In this document: positions 1-10,449 of the stretch, piece by piece
Layout: every line of letters begins with the position of its first letter
Position numbering within the stretch: the stretch's first letter is position 1
DNA from: Callorhinus ursinus
Lineage: Eukaryota; Chordata; Mammalia; Carnivora; Otariidae
NCBI RefSeq assembly: GCF_003265705.1
Contig: NW_020313285.1
Span: 19,554,711 to 19,618,710 of the forward strand
Direction of reading: 5' to 3'
Length of the DNA: 64,000 nt
Translations under genes and position numbers: made by a program
The notes under the pieces: generated by a model
Databases searched by the model: none
Told to the model about the DNA's origin: nothing
Seen by the model: the letters and a program-made list of their open reading frames with translations, nothing else

Positions 1-177
1 AGCTATAAAATGTAAAAACTGACCCTTGGTAAAAAGTGCTTTGTAACAATATATAATTTGTGTCTTATGCCTGTGAGAAAGAAAAGGTTTGTTTTTTGTT
101 TTTTTTGTTTTTTATCTGCAGAATTCTTTGCTCCTCTCCCAGCTGGTATGAAGTTTTCCCATGTGGGATTTTTCACC
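1..177 (-). other. CXCL14: CXCL14 3' UTR, proximal part
   Basis: This directly follows the stop codon on the minus strand. It contains an A-rich run with C interruptions (plus-strand T/G run near 90-115) and an AT-rich part at 1-60. No polyadenylation signal can be assigned here. The human 3' UTR is about 1 kb, so the transcript end is expected outside the window. Confidence 0.85.
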
Positions 178-193
178 CTACTCTTCGTAGACC
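178..193 (-). CDS. CXCL14: CXCL14 coding exon 4 (last four codons and stop)
   Basis: This short coding tip lies after acceptor ttcctag|ggtctac. It completes the split arginine codon and encodes VYEE followed by TAG at 180-178. The 3' UTR follows directly. It is too short to be seen as an open frame; it was found by extending exon 3 to the known family C-terminus. Confidence 0.95.
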
Positions 194-3100
194 CTAGGAA
201 GAGAAAACACCCATGTCAGTGGCTCAGAATATGACACAGGCGATCCACAGGCTGGTGGCTAAGCTGCTTCATCCTTGTCTTTAGGAGCGCCCCTCCCAGG
301 AATTCTGGAGCTTGGGAGAAGTGGGGGTGGGAGTGGGGAACCCTTAAGAAGTCATCACAAGGACCACAAAAGTTTACCCAAATCTGGCTTTGTGCATTCT
401 CAACAGCCTCCACCTCTGCAATCCTCAAAGCCCTATGGAGCAAACCGTCTCTGTATGTGAGGAAACTGAGGCACAGGGGACTTCAGATTTGCCCTGTGAA
501 CACTGAACGTCAGTGGTGGGCATGAGGTCTGTTTGCAGCATGAGCAGGGATGCAACATGGGAGGACAGGCAGCCCCTCCTTCAATTTAGGATTGCATCTT
601 TCTTTGTATTTTGCCCGGAGAATGCATGCCTTCCAGAAAAATGCTAGTTCTAGAAGCTGCTGCCTGAAGACTGAAGGGTGGTAGTAGGGCTGGGGCTAGG
701 GCTGTCGGGGAGGCCTGTGGCTCAAGATCACTTCCTCTAGTGGTTGTGGGCCTGTGTGCATTCCCAAGCTGGCCTTTTCCCCTCACCTTCCAGACTGTCT
801 CTCTTTAGGTACTTAAATCCCTTCTCTTCTGCCCCATGGCTGTTCCAGGGCCATGCCTCATACTCAGATTCTTCTGCCTTCTTCCTGATTCCTGAGTAGG
901 ATCACCCTAATTGTGCTCTGCCTGATGCGCTGCTTCCCTTGGCAGCCGGAAGCTGGGAGCTCTGAGATGCAGATCTGCTAGTCTGGCTCCATGGGCCTGG
1001 GCTGCCGGGCTGGCTTCTCCTTCCTCTACCCTACGTTTAGCATTCTCTCACTGTCTCTGCAAAGAGGACTTCGAGATAGTTCCTTTCTCTCCATTGTACA
1101 TTCATGGAGACATTTTCAACCTTTTACAGAGGGAGGGTAAGGAATTGCCCCCTTCCTCTCCCAGGATGCCTCAGCTTCCCTAGAAAGAGGACGAGCTCAT
1201 TTTGTAATAAAGTGACGGGAGGCCTGGTAACGGAGATGCTCTCATCGTTGGAATTTGCCGAGACAAAAGAGCAGGGCTGCATTGTCTGTCCCATGCCTGC
1301 CTCCTCTTCGTCAGAGCTAGGGCCCAGGTGGAGGGCTGAGGGACAAAGTGTGCAAACCGCCTCAGTGTCTGCCAGCAGTCTGGTGGAGATGTTCTCAGCC
1401 CCCTCCATGGACTGGCCCCGAGGTGAGCCTCGTTCCACTTTGGTGACGCAGGGCCTGGAGAGTGACAGTGGACAGGGGCAGGTCCTGCTTCTGCCATGTG
1501 AGCCACCTGCTTCATTCCCATCAGATTTATAGAAAATAATCTCTCGCTCTCATCAGTTTCTATTTCAAGCAGCTGCAGACGAGGCAGTTTTGGAGGCAGC
1601 ACAGAAGGCTCAGGTATTGGGGTTGGGCCCAAGTGTCAGCCGGTGGAGAGCTGGTCATGGGCTGAGCTTACAGTGGAAGGGCTGGGTGGGAAAATGGGAG
1701 GGGTGGCTCAGGCACCCACTCTAGGCAGGGTGAAGGTGACCCTGGGAGGCCTGGCTTCCTGCCCTGTGCTCCTAGGGAAGTTACTCCCCACCTCCACTTG
1801 GCCTTGGTTTCCCGCTCTGCAGGATGAGGTGCTGGCACCAGCTCCTGAGGAAGTCCCTTCTGTGTGTGTGCGTGCAAGCGCTTCTCGGAACATGCTGGGT
1901 AGGTACAGGTGTAGACAGGCCCTGAGTGTGTGAGGAGTAGGTGTGCTCTGGGACAGGCTCTCTTCTATGTGGTATGAGGAAACCAGGAACTTGCCAAACA
2001 TAGGACCCCAGATTAGAGATGGAAAGTCATTTTCTGATTATGGAGAAACATAGCCCAGAGAGGACAGGGGTCTGGTTCATGGTTATGGTCATCTGGCTAC
2101 TGCTACCCTCTGAGATTAGGAGTATGGGAGGGGGCATGCAGCACCTTGAGGGGAGGGAATGTTGCTGGCGAGGCACTGTCCTCATCATCTTGTGTTGTAC
2201 CCAGTGTTACAGTTAATAAACCCCAGTTACTTGAATGGTCATGTTTTACCACACAAGAATCACAGAGAGCCACGCCAGGTGCTTGCTCATTCATTTGACA
2301 GAGGGAAACTGAGGATCAGAGACCTTAAGTTACTTTAAAAAGAAGAGGAATTAAGACCGCAACTTAAAAAGTTAGCATGGTGCAAACTTTAGTTCACAAA
2401 AGGTTACATTTTCGATGCTTACAGTTGTCCAGGAGAGGAATTGCCTGCTTTGGGAAGTGGTGAATTCCTTACCGTGTGGGGTTCTATAAGCAGGGCTGGC
2501 TATCTGCTTGCTGTGGCTACTGTGGTGGGTGTTCCCCCATTAGATGGGGCTTGATGAGCTAGCCGGAGTCTAGGATCTGGAGCTAGGGGGAGGGTGGGAA
2601 GGAAGGGGCGAGGAGGTGGGCCATACCTGCGCTTCTCGTTCCAGGCGTTGTACCACTTGATGAACCGCTTGGTGCTCTGCAGCTTGGGGTGCAGGCAGTG
2701 CTCCTGACCCCGGTACCTGGACACGCTCTTAGTGGTGATGCTGAAATGGAGCAGCATGGGGTGGAGGATTCAGGAGCCTGAATGAAGCCCCTTATTGTGG
2801 CCTGTGGGTGGCCCTGGTCTGTCCCACTCAGGACACTGAGAGACTGTGGCCTCCTCCCTCCTTTCATGGGAGCGTGCCCATGTGCTCACTGCCTGGCTGG
2901 CTCTTTGGGAGTTTCTAGGTGTCCCCTTAGGCTCTCACTTTTCCCCTGGAGCCCTTAGAGTCTGGGATAGTCCCCTTACCCCGTCCCTACCCCCATGAGG
3001 CTGTTGTTTACAGGGCTTATGCCTCCCTTAGAGAACAAAGCTCAGGGGACTCTTCCAGCTGCTCTGAACCTGGGATGGAGAGCTGGAGAGAGCTAAGGCC

Positions 3101-6100
3101 AGCAAGGTGCACATGCTAAGACCTCTTTTTTAGAAATGAGGAGCTCGCGGTGGGACTCAGACATGCTCTGTGCATGTGGTGGTCTCTCTCTGACCCTTCA
3201 AACCCCAGTTCCACTTGATCCTCTGAAGATTGTCCCCGGGCTAGGCATTACAGATCTTGAAGTTAAGTCTTGCTGGCCTTGAAGCCCATTTTGATTCCCG
3301 AGCATGAAGTCCCTGTTGTCTCAGCCTCTGGCAAGAAAGTAAGACCTCCCTTCAGGCCTCCATCAGCCAGTGTTCCAAGCCAGTGGAGGCGCTAGCCATG
3401 TGGGAGGGAAGCAGGCGGAATTGTACAGAGTATGAATCCCAGGTCTGTCTGTGGACCTTGGGTAAACCCTGAATGAGTTTGCCCATCTGTAAAATGGGTC
3501 TAATTATAGGACATACCTCTTAGGATTATTGGGTGATGAGATGATATAATCTATGGAGAATGCCTAGCACTTGGTAGATGCACAGTGAAGAGTTACTGTC
3601 GTTAGTATTTGTCATGGAAGATGGGATGGCCAGGGGGAAGGAGAAGCCTTAGTGTGTGAGCTCCAGCCTGGATGGGGAGGCAGGACTACTGCCCAGTACC
3701 TCTATGCCCCTCTCAGCCAGGGCTGAGCTAGGGCGGCAGGATTTAGGAGGAATCTTCTGGGTGGGGGAGGAAGGATGGTGTTCCAGAATGAGGGACCATG
3801 TAGGGGACCTGAAAAAGTGGAAGGGGAGAGGGGCCGTTCCCTGAGAGGTCACAGCACAGGCAAGGGATGCTCCTGGACTGGGTGCTGGGGAATGAGCTGC
3901 GGGGCCAAAGAGGGGCAGTTGGGGGCTGGAATGGGAAGAGCAAAAAGGGAAGGAGAGAGGTCAGCTAGGGCCCCGCAGGTTCCCAAAGATAAAGTGTCAG
4001 GGCACATGCCAAGTTCTAGATGGGACCAGGGCCACCATGAACCGACTGTCCCAGTTGACAGGGAGAAAAGAATCGAATCTTGCCACCAGTATGGGGGCAG
4101 AATATTTCTGGGCAACTTGTTGTTCTCTTCCCTTCTCTGTGCTCTGAGTTTCCAAGGCCCCCACCACAGCCTCAGCTTCCTTGAGCAGGTGTGGATCTTC
4201 TGCTAGTGCCTGTGGACTGGGCTCTGCCTTCGCTGGCCTTCCCTGAGACCAGTCATTTCCCTGGTCCTGTCCCTCCTTCTAGGTGGCCAGCACAGGGCCA
4301 GGCTTCAGGGGGAGTGTGCTCCTTCTCCTCCTTGCGGTACCTGGTTGCTCTGCGGGAATTTAGCCCACTGCTCTCTGTCTACAATACTGCTTTTGCCCTC
4401 GGAAAGAAAGGATGTGCCCAAACCTGATGAAAAGCCCTTCCTCAGTTAGGTCACTGTACCCAGGCTGAGGATGCCCAGTCCTGAAGGGAGGGGCAGCAGG
4501 GGAGGACACTCGACCCTCCCAGCACAGTCCTCAAATGCTTGTCACAATACTGGGCCTGTGAAAATTGGTTGTGGGGTGGAGACACGAGGATTTCTGTTCC
4601 CAGCAGTTACTCAGAAATTCCGGGTCCTGCGTCCTCTCTCCTCAGTGGTTCTGGGTGCCGAGGGTTTTGGCAAGAGTTCAGTGGGCATATGACACAAATT
4701 GCCCTATATAAAATCTGGAGTCTCCTGGTGCAAGAACTCCCACTTGCAAAGCTGACTGCCCTCCCCACCCCACCCCCAGCCTCATCAGAGATTTCTGGGT
4801 GACTCAGGGTGAGCTGCAAAACTTGCTTTTGTTCAGCTTTTGTGCCTGAAAACCTGCTTTGGCAAAAAGTGCTGGCCCCTTGTCTGATCTAGAGACTCTT
4901 AGGAGCTTGAGACGGGAGAGGATGTTTAGCCCTTCAGGGATGGGGGGGCACCTGGGTGTGAGTGAAGGTTTTGGAGACGCTGACTGTGTTCGGACCTCCG
5001 GAGGCCACTGCAAGTTTTCACAAGGCTGCGTAAGGCCTTCCCGCATCTGCCCGCTGCTGTCAGTTTCTTCTCTATTCTGAAGTTTTGCCAGGAAAAGGAG
5101 TAAGCCTGTTTATTGAGGGTTCTGTCTTTTTGAGATGGCTCTGCACCCCATACCCTGCTTCTCCTTCCCTGAAAGGTCTTGACACCTTGCCTTGGGGCAT
5201 GGGGTGGTTTTCAGCACTTAGAGGAGTGCAGACTTAATTTTCAGTGTCCCTGTCATCTCCAGCCCCCGAGCTGGGAACCATGGGGTGGGGGGCTTGTAGC
5301 TCCTCTCTCAGCTTGTGGGAACCCTGGCCCTCACCAAAAAGGATTTTCTGGCAGTTTTTTGGAACTTGGGTTTGCAAGGCAAGGGGGCAAGGGACAAGAG
5401 GTTAATTTAAGTGCCTGGGCGGAAAGACAGTGGGGTTCAGCTCAAGCCTGATGGCTTTGCAAATTCCCCTAACTTGAGCCTGACTGTGCAGCCAGGTGGC
5501 AATGGGGGGTGGAGGCCTTTGGGCCAGCAGGTCCAGCAGACAGAAGGCACTTGCCCAGACTGAGAATAAAGTGTGTCCTGTTGCTGGGGGAGGGGACGAG
5601 GGGCCAATGGTCCATGGCAGATATTTGGTAGCTGCTTTGCCAAGGGCTTCCTTCCTGGCCAAGTGTGTATTGATGGGGAAACAGTGGTACTGGACTCAAG
5701 TGGTTAATTGGGAAGGCAGAGGAGCAAGGAAACTCAGTGTTCTCTCACTCTGCCCCAGTTTTTAAAATATTCCTCGCATCCCCACCAAGCAGGGCTCCAG
5801 CCGCATGGCACGTTAACCCCAACAGAACACTTTGCACAGCACTGCTCAGGCTCAGGGACCCACAAGAGTCCAGCCGGTGGGGGAAGATCAAGGATCAGTC
5901 CCAAAATGAAATCGCTAGAAGCCAAAAACTGACCGTCTGTGGTCCCCTGATCGGAAAAAGGCTCTGAAAGGAGGGTCTGAGGACTTAAAGACATTTGTTT
6001 TTATTCTCTCTCCAGTAACAGGAAGGCAGCATGCCTCCCAGTTTGGGGGCAAGTACAATAGTTCTGGGTGTGTTTTGAGTGCTTTCAATCCGGATTTTCT

Positions 6101-6768
6101 AAAGTTGGCACAACGGGAGCCACTTAACCCTTGATCATCCCAGAAAGGTGGGCAGTGCAGGCACCTAGGCTGCCCATTTGAATCTTAGCAAGGGTGAACT
6201 CCCAGAGGGGCTGTTTCCAGAGCACCGGACAGTGACCCTCTTTCCAAACTCTCTTTCACACTGCCGCGCCAGCGTCCCAAGGACTCGCTGGGCAATTACA
6301 AAGGCTGGTCCAAGGCCTTGCCAGAGGCACAGAGGAATGTTTGTTAGCCCGCCCGATCCAGCCCCAAGCTGTGCCCCAGCACCGGGTTAAGAGCAGCGCG
6401 CACACGCTCACGGTGAGGAGCCAGAACTCACATAACCATCTTCTCCTCGCAGTGCGGGTACTTTGGCTTCATTTCCAGCTTCTTCACGTCGCTGTAGCGA
6501 ATCTTGGGCCCCTTTCGCGAGCACTTGCATTTGGACCCTGCAAGGGAGAGCGCGGGGTGCCGTTCAGCCGCGTGCGGGGTCTCCTGCCCCCGACCTCCCT
6601 CGGTGCCCACCCAGAACCTCCAGGGTCCCAGGAAGCCCCGCAGTTGGCGCCTGGGTGCCCCAGGACGGGACCGGGCGGCGACGAGGGACCTCCCGGGCAC
6701 TCACCGTCCACGCGTGCGGCGCACAGCGCCAGGAGCAGCAGGAGCAGCGCGGCCGACAGGAGCCTCAT
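178..6768 (-). CDS. CXCL14: CXCL14 (BRAK) chemokine, four coding exons
   Basis: CXCL14 is a secreted homeostatic CXC chemokine of epithelia that attracts monocytes and dendritic-cell precursors and is antimicrobial (family knowledge). The joined CDS is 6768-6705, 6537-6432, 2740-2627 and 193-178. That is 300 nt: 99 codons plus TAG. Residues 1-22 are a leucine-rich signal peptide ending ARVDG. The mature 77-residue chain starts SKCKCS, with Cys3 and Cys5 as the CXC pair and Cys29 and Cys50 as their partners. No ELR precedes the CXC. The family-specific VSRYR insertion is at mature 41-45, and the C-terminal helix ends KRRVYEE. The mature chain matches human CXCL14 as I remember it. All introns are GT-AG with phases 1, 2 and 2. 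The human long form starts 12 codons upstream; the equivalent codon here is GTC, so the start at 6768 is chosen. The gene has no close neighbour in the window. Confidence 0.98.
194..2626 (-). other. CXCL14: CXCL14 intron 3
   Basis: A 2,433-bp GT-AG intron. It holds a short MIR-like piece near 440-500 (ggaaactgaggcacaggg) and MIR-like text near 1,780-2,010 and 2,020-2,330. The other open frames here have no family resemblance and overlap each other on both strands. I see no further exon. Confidence 0.85.
2627..2740 (-). CDS. CXCL14: CXCL14 coding exon 3 (beta sheet and C-terminal helix)
   Basis: The acceptor is tttcag|catcacc and the donor is cgcag|gtatgg. The exon encodes [12 protein letters not shown], then the fourth cysteine in QEHCLHPK, and the amphipathic helix [16 protein letters not shown]. 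The VSRYR insertion distinguishes CXCL14 from other CXC chemokines and is known from the literature as a degradation-linked element. Confidence 0.97.
2741..6431 (-). other. CXCL14: CXCL14 intron 2
   Basis: A 3,691-bp GT-AG intron, the largest in the gene. Apart from the clear MIR at 3,420-3,615 it is mostly unique, GC-moderate sequence. The part at 5,960-6,180 is less repeat-like and could hold regulatory sequence, but nothing can be assigned without alignment. Confidence 0.85.
3420..3615 (+). repeat. MIR SINE fragment (CXCL14 intron 2)
   Basis: It has the MIR wording in order: gggtaaaccctgaatgag, catctgtaaaatgggtc, taattataggacatacctc, gatgatataat, and a tail like agcacttggtagatgcacag. It is ancient and diverged, and antisense to CXCL14 transcription. 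Confidence 0.85.
6432..6537 (-). CDS. CXCL14: CXCL14 coding exon 2 (CXC motif, N-loop, beta-1)
   Basis: The acceptor is ttgcag|ggtccaaatg and the donor is gttat|gtgagt. The exon encodes G22 through the first two bases of the isoleucine after MV. It contains the KCKC motif, the basic stretch SRKGPKIRY, and the third cysteine in YPHCEEK. It joins exon 1 in phase 1 and exon 3 in phase 2, restoring MVIITTK across the junction. Confidence 0.97.
6538..6704 (-). other. CXCL14: CXCL14 intron 1
   Basis: A very short 167-bp GT-AG intron, phase 1, lying wholly inside the CpG island. It is GC-rich with no repeat. Confidence 0.93.
6705..6768 (-). CDS. CXCL14: CXCL14 coding exon 1 (signal peptide)
   Basis: Encodes residues 1-21 plus the first base of codon 22. 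ATG is at 6768-6766, followed by a seven-leucine-rich hydrophobic core ([12 protein letters not shown]) and the cleavage region RVDG. The donor is g|gtgagtgcc at 6704. Reading on past the donor gives a 94-aa frame that is an artefact of ignoring the splice site. Confidence 0.97.
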
Positions 6769-6966
6769 GCTGGCCGGAGGGGCGCGGGGCGCGGGAGCAG
6801 GGACTGGGGAGGGCGCCCGGCCGGCTCGGCTCTCTCTGCCCGGAGCGCGCCTCCCGGCTCCGCTCGCTCCCGCTGCGCCCGTCGGTGGGTGCCTCGGCTG
6901 CCGCGCTGCGCTTCTGCGCTCCGCTCAGCGCTCTCTCCGCAGCCTCCCTCCTCCCGCCCGGGCCTC

Positions 6967-6974
6967 TTTTTAAA
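6967..6974 (-). promoter_or_regulatory. CXCL14: TATA-like box of CXCL14
   Basis: The minus strand reads gcggatttaaaaagaggcc; TTTAAAAA is the TATA-like core, about 200 bp upstream of the ATG. A start site about 25-30 nt downstream, near 6,940, would give a 5' UTR of roughly 170 nt. A GC box (cccgccc on the plus strand, 6953-6959) lies just beside it. The start site is inferred. Confidence 0.65.
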
Positions 6975-7025
6975 TCCGCTCCTGCCCTCGCCGCAGCGAG
7001 CTCATTAATATGCAGAACCACTCGG

Positions 7026-7032
7026 TGACTCA
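7026..7032. promoter_or_regulatory. CXCL14: AP-1 consensus site upstream of CXCL14
   Basis: TGACTCA is an exact TPA-response element, about 55 bp upstream of the TATA-like box, at the edge of the CpG island. AP-1 input would fit the epithelial, EGF-responsive control reported for CXCL14. Occupancy is inference. Confidence 0.6.
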
Positions 7033-7329
7033 CTGAGATTTCTCAACGAGGTGGGGGGAGGAGACCTTCCCCGCCCCGGGACCGTGATCACAGCGGCGCT
7101 CACTCGGAGCCACGCGCGCACAGGCACACTCACACCGGCTGCCCTCTCACTTCTACGCGAACGCTTGCACACCCGGACTCCAGCCCGCGCACCCCGCCGG
7201 TGCCCGGGCTGTACCGGACGCTTGAGAGGCTGCTTAAGGGTACTGCTTTTCCGATTCGTGTGGTTCCCTCTGGCCAGACGAGCGGCTGAGAGCCCCAGGC
7301 CCGCGGCCCAGATCTTCTGAGACTGAAAG

Positions 7330-8560
7330 GGTTTTGGAGCAGGTGCCAGGTGTGGGTGCCAGCAGGCCTGACTCCTAGGGCGTGAGTTGTCTTTGCTGGG
7401 CCAGCAGCCTTGGTGGCCAGAGCACGAGGCCAGGTCTGGAGGGAGGTTGCCATAGGTTGTACAGCAGCAAAGCCATTGCCCGTGGCCGCTGGGGCTGCCT
7501 CCAAGGGTGTGTGTGAGGGAGATTGGGTCACTCTGACAAGAAGGCTTCCTAAAGTGGTGTGTGGCTGAGTGAGCTGCCTGTGCAGGCTGGCGGGGGAGGT
7601 GGGGGCGGCCAGAAGCCAGGGTTCCTCATTGTCATACCATTCTCTAAAGCCTCTGCCCAGTAGGGAGACATGGCAGTGGTAACCATCTGCACAAAGTCCA
7701 TGTTCCCCACATATGCCAAGCTCTGTGGTGGAGTGGTGTGGGCCAAGGCATGGCAACAGAAATTCCTGCTCCATTACTTAGAAGTGCAAGTGACTTCACT
7801 ACTTTAAGTCTTCATTTTGCCTGTCATCGGGTGGCTGTGAGAGCTGTGTAAGATCGGACTTATAAAGTGTTCAACAGAGTGCCTGTCCCATAGCTGGTGC
7901 CCAGGAAATGTTACTCATTGGTATCATTATAGGATGTATTTTAATATGTATTCTTTTGATCCTTATAAGTCCTTTTCTAAGTTGGTATTTTAATTCCTTA
8001 TTTGATGGGCATGGAAACAGACTCAGAAGAAGAAATAACTTGGGTAAGATCATGTGGCCAGGAGGCAGGTGGCTAGGCCAGGAGGGGCCCTGGTATATGT
8101 GGCTGCAGCTCTGGGGCTCTAGTCTCTGGGTTGTCCTGCCTCCCTCAGGCACTTGGGGAAGTGCTTCCTTCTTAGACTCAGCGACAGGGGATGGAGTGTC
8201 TCAGGCTCCAAGGGTCCCTGGGCTTGGCTCCCAGGCCAGAGCTGAAGCCAGGGCAGAAGCTGCCAGTTTCTTCCAGCTCACACAGCTCTGTGCTGTCAGC
8301 TCACTAACTCTCTGGGGGTACAAATACCCAGAGAGGGGTCTGGGGGGATGGGGAGGGCAGGAGGCTGGGGGCAGAGTAGGAAAATGTGTGCTGTCTCTTC
8401 CCAGTTTGAAACCTTGGCTGCCTTGAGAGGATGCTTGGCCATGAAGAGCCTGCCAGAGCTCGTGAGCTGGCTTCAGGCCATTTCCTAAGTCCTATGCATG
8501 CAGTTGTATCTATACTTAAAGCAAGGCCAACAGCTGGACGTTTAGGTTTATGCAGAATAT
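7330..8560. other. Upstream intergenic DNA, mostly unique
   Basis: A MIR-like segment lies near 7,780-7,960 (aagtcttcattttgcctgtc ... gcctgtcccatagctggtgc). The rest is unique. The 214-codon minus-strand frame at 7,130-7,774 begins in the CpG island and has no domain. No gene seen. Confidence 0.7.
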
Positions 8561-8691
8561 GAGTGCAAGGGAGTGATTTTTTTGGCATTAGCATTAATTT
8601 TTAAAATTTCTAATCCCTTGAAAATTTTTCTTAGTACAAAACCAAAACATTTGTTACAGAAAAATCAGAAAACACAAGCAGAAGAAAACAT

Positions 8692-8694
<3 letters not shown>

Positions 8695-8724
<30 letters not shown>
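8695..8724. repeat. (AC)n microsatellite
   Basis: Thirty bases of uninterrupted AC repeat inside the old LINE segment; likely polymorphic in length. Confidence 0.98.
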
Positions 8725-8726
<2 letters not shown>

Positions 8727-8934
8727 CCACCCACTCAGAGGTCTACACCAAGATGCCAACAGTGTTATCTTTTCAAACCCTTTGTCTTTGCTTGCATTCA
8801 TTTGCACAAATGTGATCAGTGCGTGTGTCCTATTCAATAACCCGCTTGTTTTACCTATCACTCTATCATCAACATCCTCCCATGTGACTGGTTTTGCTTC
8901 TCCAGTCTCTTTTTAATAGCGTCGTATGAAGTCA

Positions 8935-9175
8935 TAGAGCATCGCGCCTGAGAACTTGGTGTCTCCATGTCACACTGCCTGGGTGTGAATCCTGCTACTA
9001 GCTGTGTGACCTGGGGCAAATGATTTAACTCTCTTCATTATTGATTTTCTAATCTGCGAGGTTGTAATGATAATGGTACTTACAGCTTAGGGAGAATTAA
9101 ATGAGATGGTGTCTGTAAAGCTTTTAATGTAGTCCCTGTCACAGAGTAAGTGCTCAATAACTGCTGTGTATTGTT
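8935..9175 (+). repeat. MIR SINE, near full length
   Basis: The MIR order is well kept: tgcctgggtgtgaatcctgc, gctgtgtgacctggggcaaa, ttaactctcttca, aattaaatgagatggtgtc, cacagagtaagtgctcaata. Confidence 0.9.
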
Positions 9176-9703
9176 TTAGTATTTTGGATGCAGCATATTC
9201 CACTGTACAGATGTGTCATAATTACTTTAAGTAATTACTCTCTGCTAGACATGTAGATTGTTTTCCACCATATTATCTCAGAAGCAGTGCTGTGTGACAG
9301 ATATTCTTGTAGCTCAATTTTGGGGCCCTTTAAAAATTGATCATGTCTCAGAGTCACTGGGCCATGGGTTATGTCCATTTCAAGGTTTTTAATACAAATT
9401 GCCCTTTAAAAAATATAATGCATTTTATTCTGCAAAAAGGATTTCTTACCTACTAAGCTTTCTCAGAACATGTGAAATAGATTTTTTTTTATTAACAGTG
9501 CTGATTAGGTAAGTAGGATCTAACGGCATCCGGAATCACGGGCAATGAGCTTTTATAGGAGAAAGTGGTTGGCCCTAAAAATATGGGCCAGTTTCCTAAC
9601 TTCCAGGGTGAGACCAGAGGTCAGACAATCCAGTGTTTTGTCCTTAGTTGTATTCCTTAGTCTATATATGCTTATCTTTGGTTTGCAAAATACAGCCATG
9701 TGT

Positions 9704-9745
9704 CTTTTTTTTTTTTTTTACGATTTATTTTTTTATTTATTTATT

Positions 9746-9781
<36 letters not shown>

Positions 9782-9936
9782 CACACACGGGGGCGGGGAG
9801 AGGGAGAGAGAGTCTTAAGCAGACTCTCCACTGAGCGTGGACCCCAATGTAGGGCTGGCTCTTAAGACCCTGAGATCATGACCTGAGCCAAAACCAAGAG
9901 TCGGATGCTTAACCGACTGTGCCATCCAGGTGCCCC
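9704..9936 (-). mobile_element. CAN-SINE, full length, with 17-bp target-site duplication
   Basis: tRNA-derived SINE in reverse: poly-T, a GA-rich stretch (9,746-9,778), then atcatgacctgagccaaaac, gcttaaccgactgtgcc and the end atccaggtgcccc. The flank aaaatacagccatgtgt is repeated exactly at 9687-9703 and 9937-9953. The exact duplication argues for a fairly young insertion. Confidence 0.97.
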
Positions 9937-10210
9937 AAAATACAGCCATGTGTTTCTGCAAGCAGAGCTCACTCCCGTTTGTGTGAGTTCTTTCAAGGTC
10001 ACTGGTACAGGAGAGGATGGGGGCCTTCTGCTGCCAACCTGTCTGTGGGTGATGCCGCTCACCTGAGACTCAACTTTGACCTTTGACTTGCCTTTAGGGT
10101 GCAGACTCTCTACTGAGCTCATATGGGGTGTCTTTGAGCAGGTGAATGAGGCAGGGTGAGGTGGATATGGGGAGGCAGTTCTATGCACAGCAACACTGCC
10201 TGATTGAAGG

Positions 10211-10233
10211 GGATCCCTTCAGTGAAGGGATCC
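10211..10233. other. Perfect 10-bp inverted repeat with 3-nt loop
   Basis: GGATCCCTTC and GAAGGGATCC flank the loop AGT. Directly beside it, catatatcctgc occurs twice (about 10,234 and 10,260), followed by the (TG)n tract. It looks like local sequence rearrangement rather than a known element. Confidence 0.8.
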
Positions 10234-10291
10234 ACATATATCCTGCAGTGAAGGACCACACATATATCCTGCCCTTTGGAGCACAGTCGGA

Positions 10292-10299
10292 TGTGTGTG

Positions 10300-10334
<35 letters not shown>
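10292..10334. repeat. (TG)n microsatellite
   Basis: A 43-base TG repeat with a single TTTG interruption. Confidence 0.97.
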
Positions 10335-10449
10335 AGGTGATTATGCTGGCCTCTGTGGAAGGGGTACATGCAAGGTATGGGGGGCACAGAGGTGGGAGGA
10401 AATATAAGCAGAAAATCATTCCTCGAGGGAGTGGAAAAATTGGCTGAGA

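Larger units (their letters stand above)
6500..7320. promoter_or_regulatory. CXCL14: CpG island over the CXCL14 promoter and first exons
   Basis: CpG dinucleotides are dense from about exon 2 to about 550 bp upstream of the ATG, and drop sharply on either side. This is the only CpG island in the window not inside a transposon. In human tumours CXCL14 is silenced by promoter methylation (established knowledge), so the island is the likely place of that control here too. Confidence 0.85.
8565..9420. repeat. Old LINE-derived 3' segment split by a MIR
   Basis: The text at 8,640-8,935 (aaaatcagaaaacacaag, cagaggtctac, catcctcccatgtgac, tctttttaatagcg) and 9,180-9,330 (tggatgcagcatattccac, tagattgttttccac) resembles a common old LINE 3' region. 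The MIR at 8,935-9,175 interrupts it. Family and strand are not assigned. Confidence 0.6.

Noticed and set aside
6341..6973. A 210-codon plus-strand frame antisense to CXCL14 exons 1 and 2
   Set aside because: It lies in the CpG island, where stop codons are rare by composition. All three forward phases are open over much of it and no protein family is recognisable.
7130..7774. A 214-codon minus-strand frame upstream of CXCL14
   Set aside because: It has no domain or signal, crosses from the CpG island into unique DNA, and its composition is that of chance translation.
9704..9936. tRNA gene, from the tRNA-like arm of CAN-SINEs
   Set aside because: The tRNA-like part is the SINE head, attached to a GA-rich body and a tail with target duplications; no free-standing tRNA cloverleaf was found.
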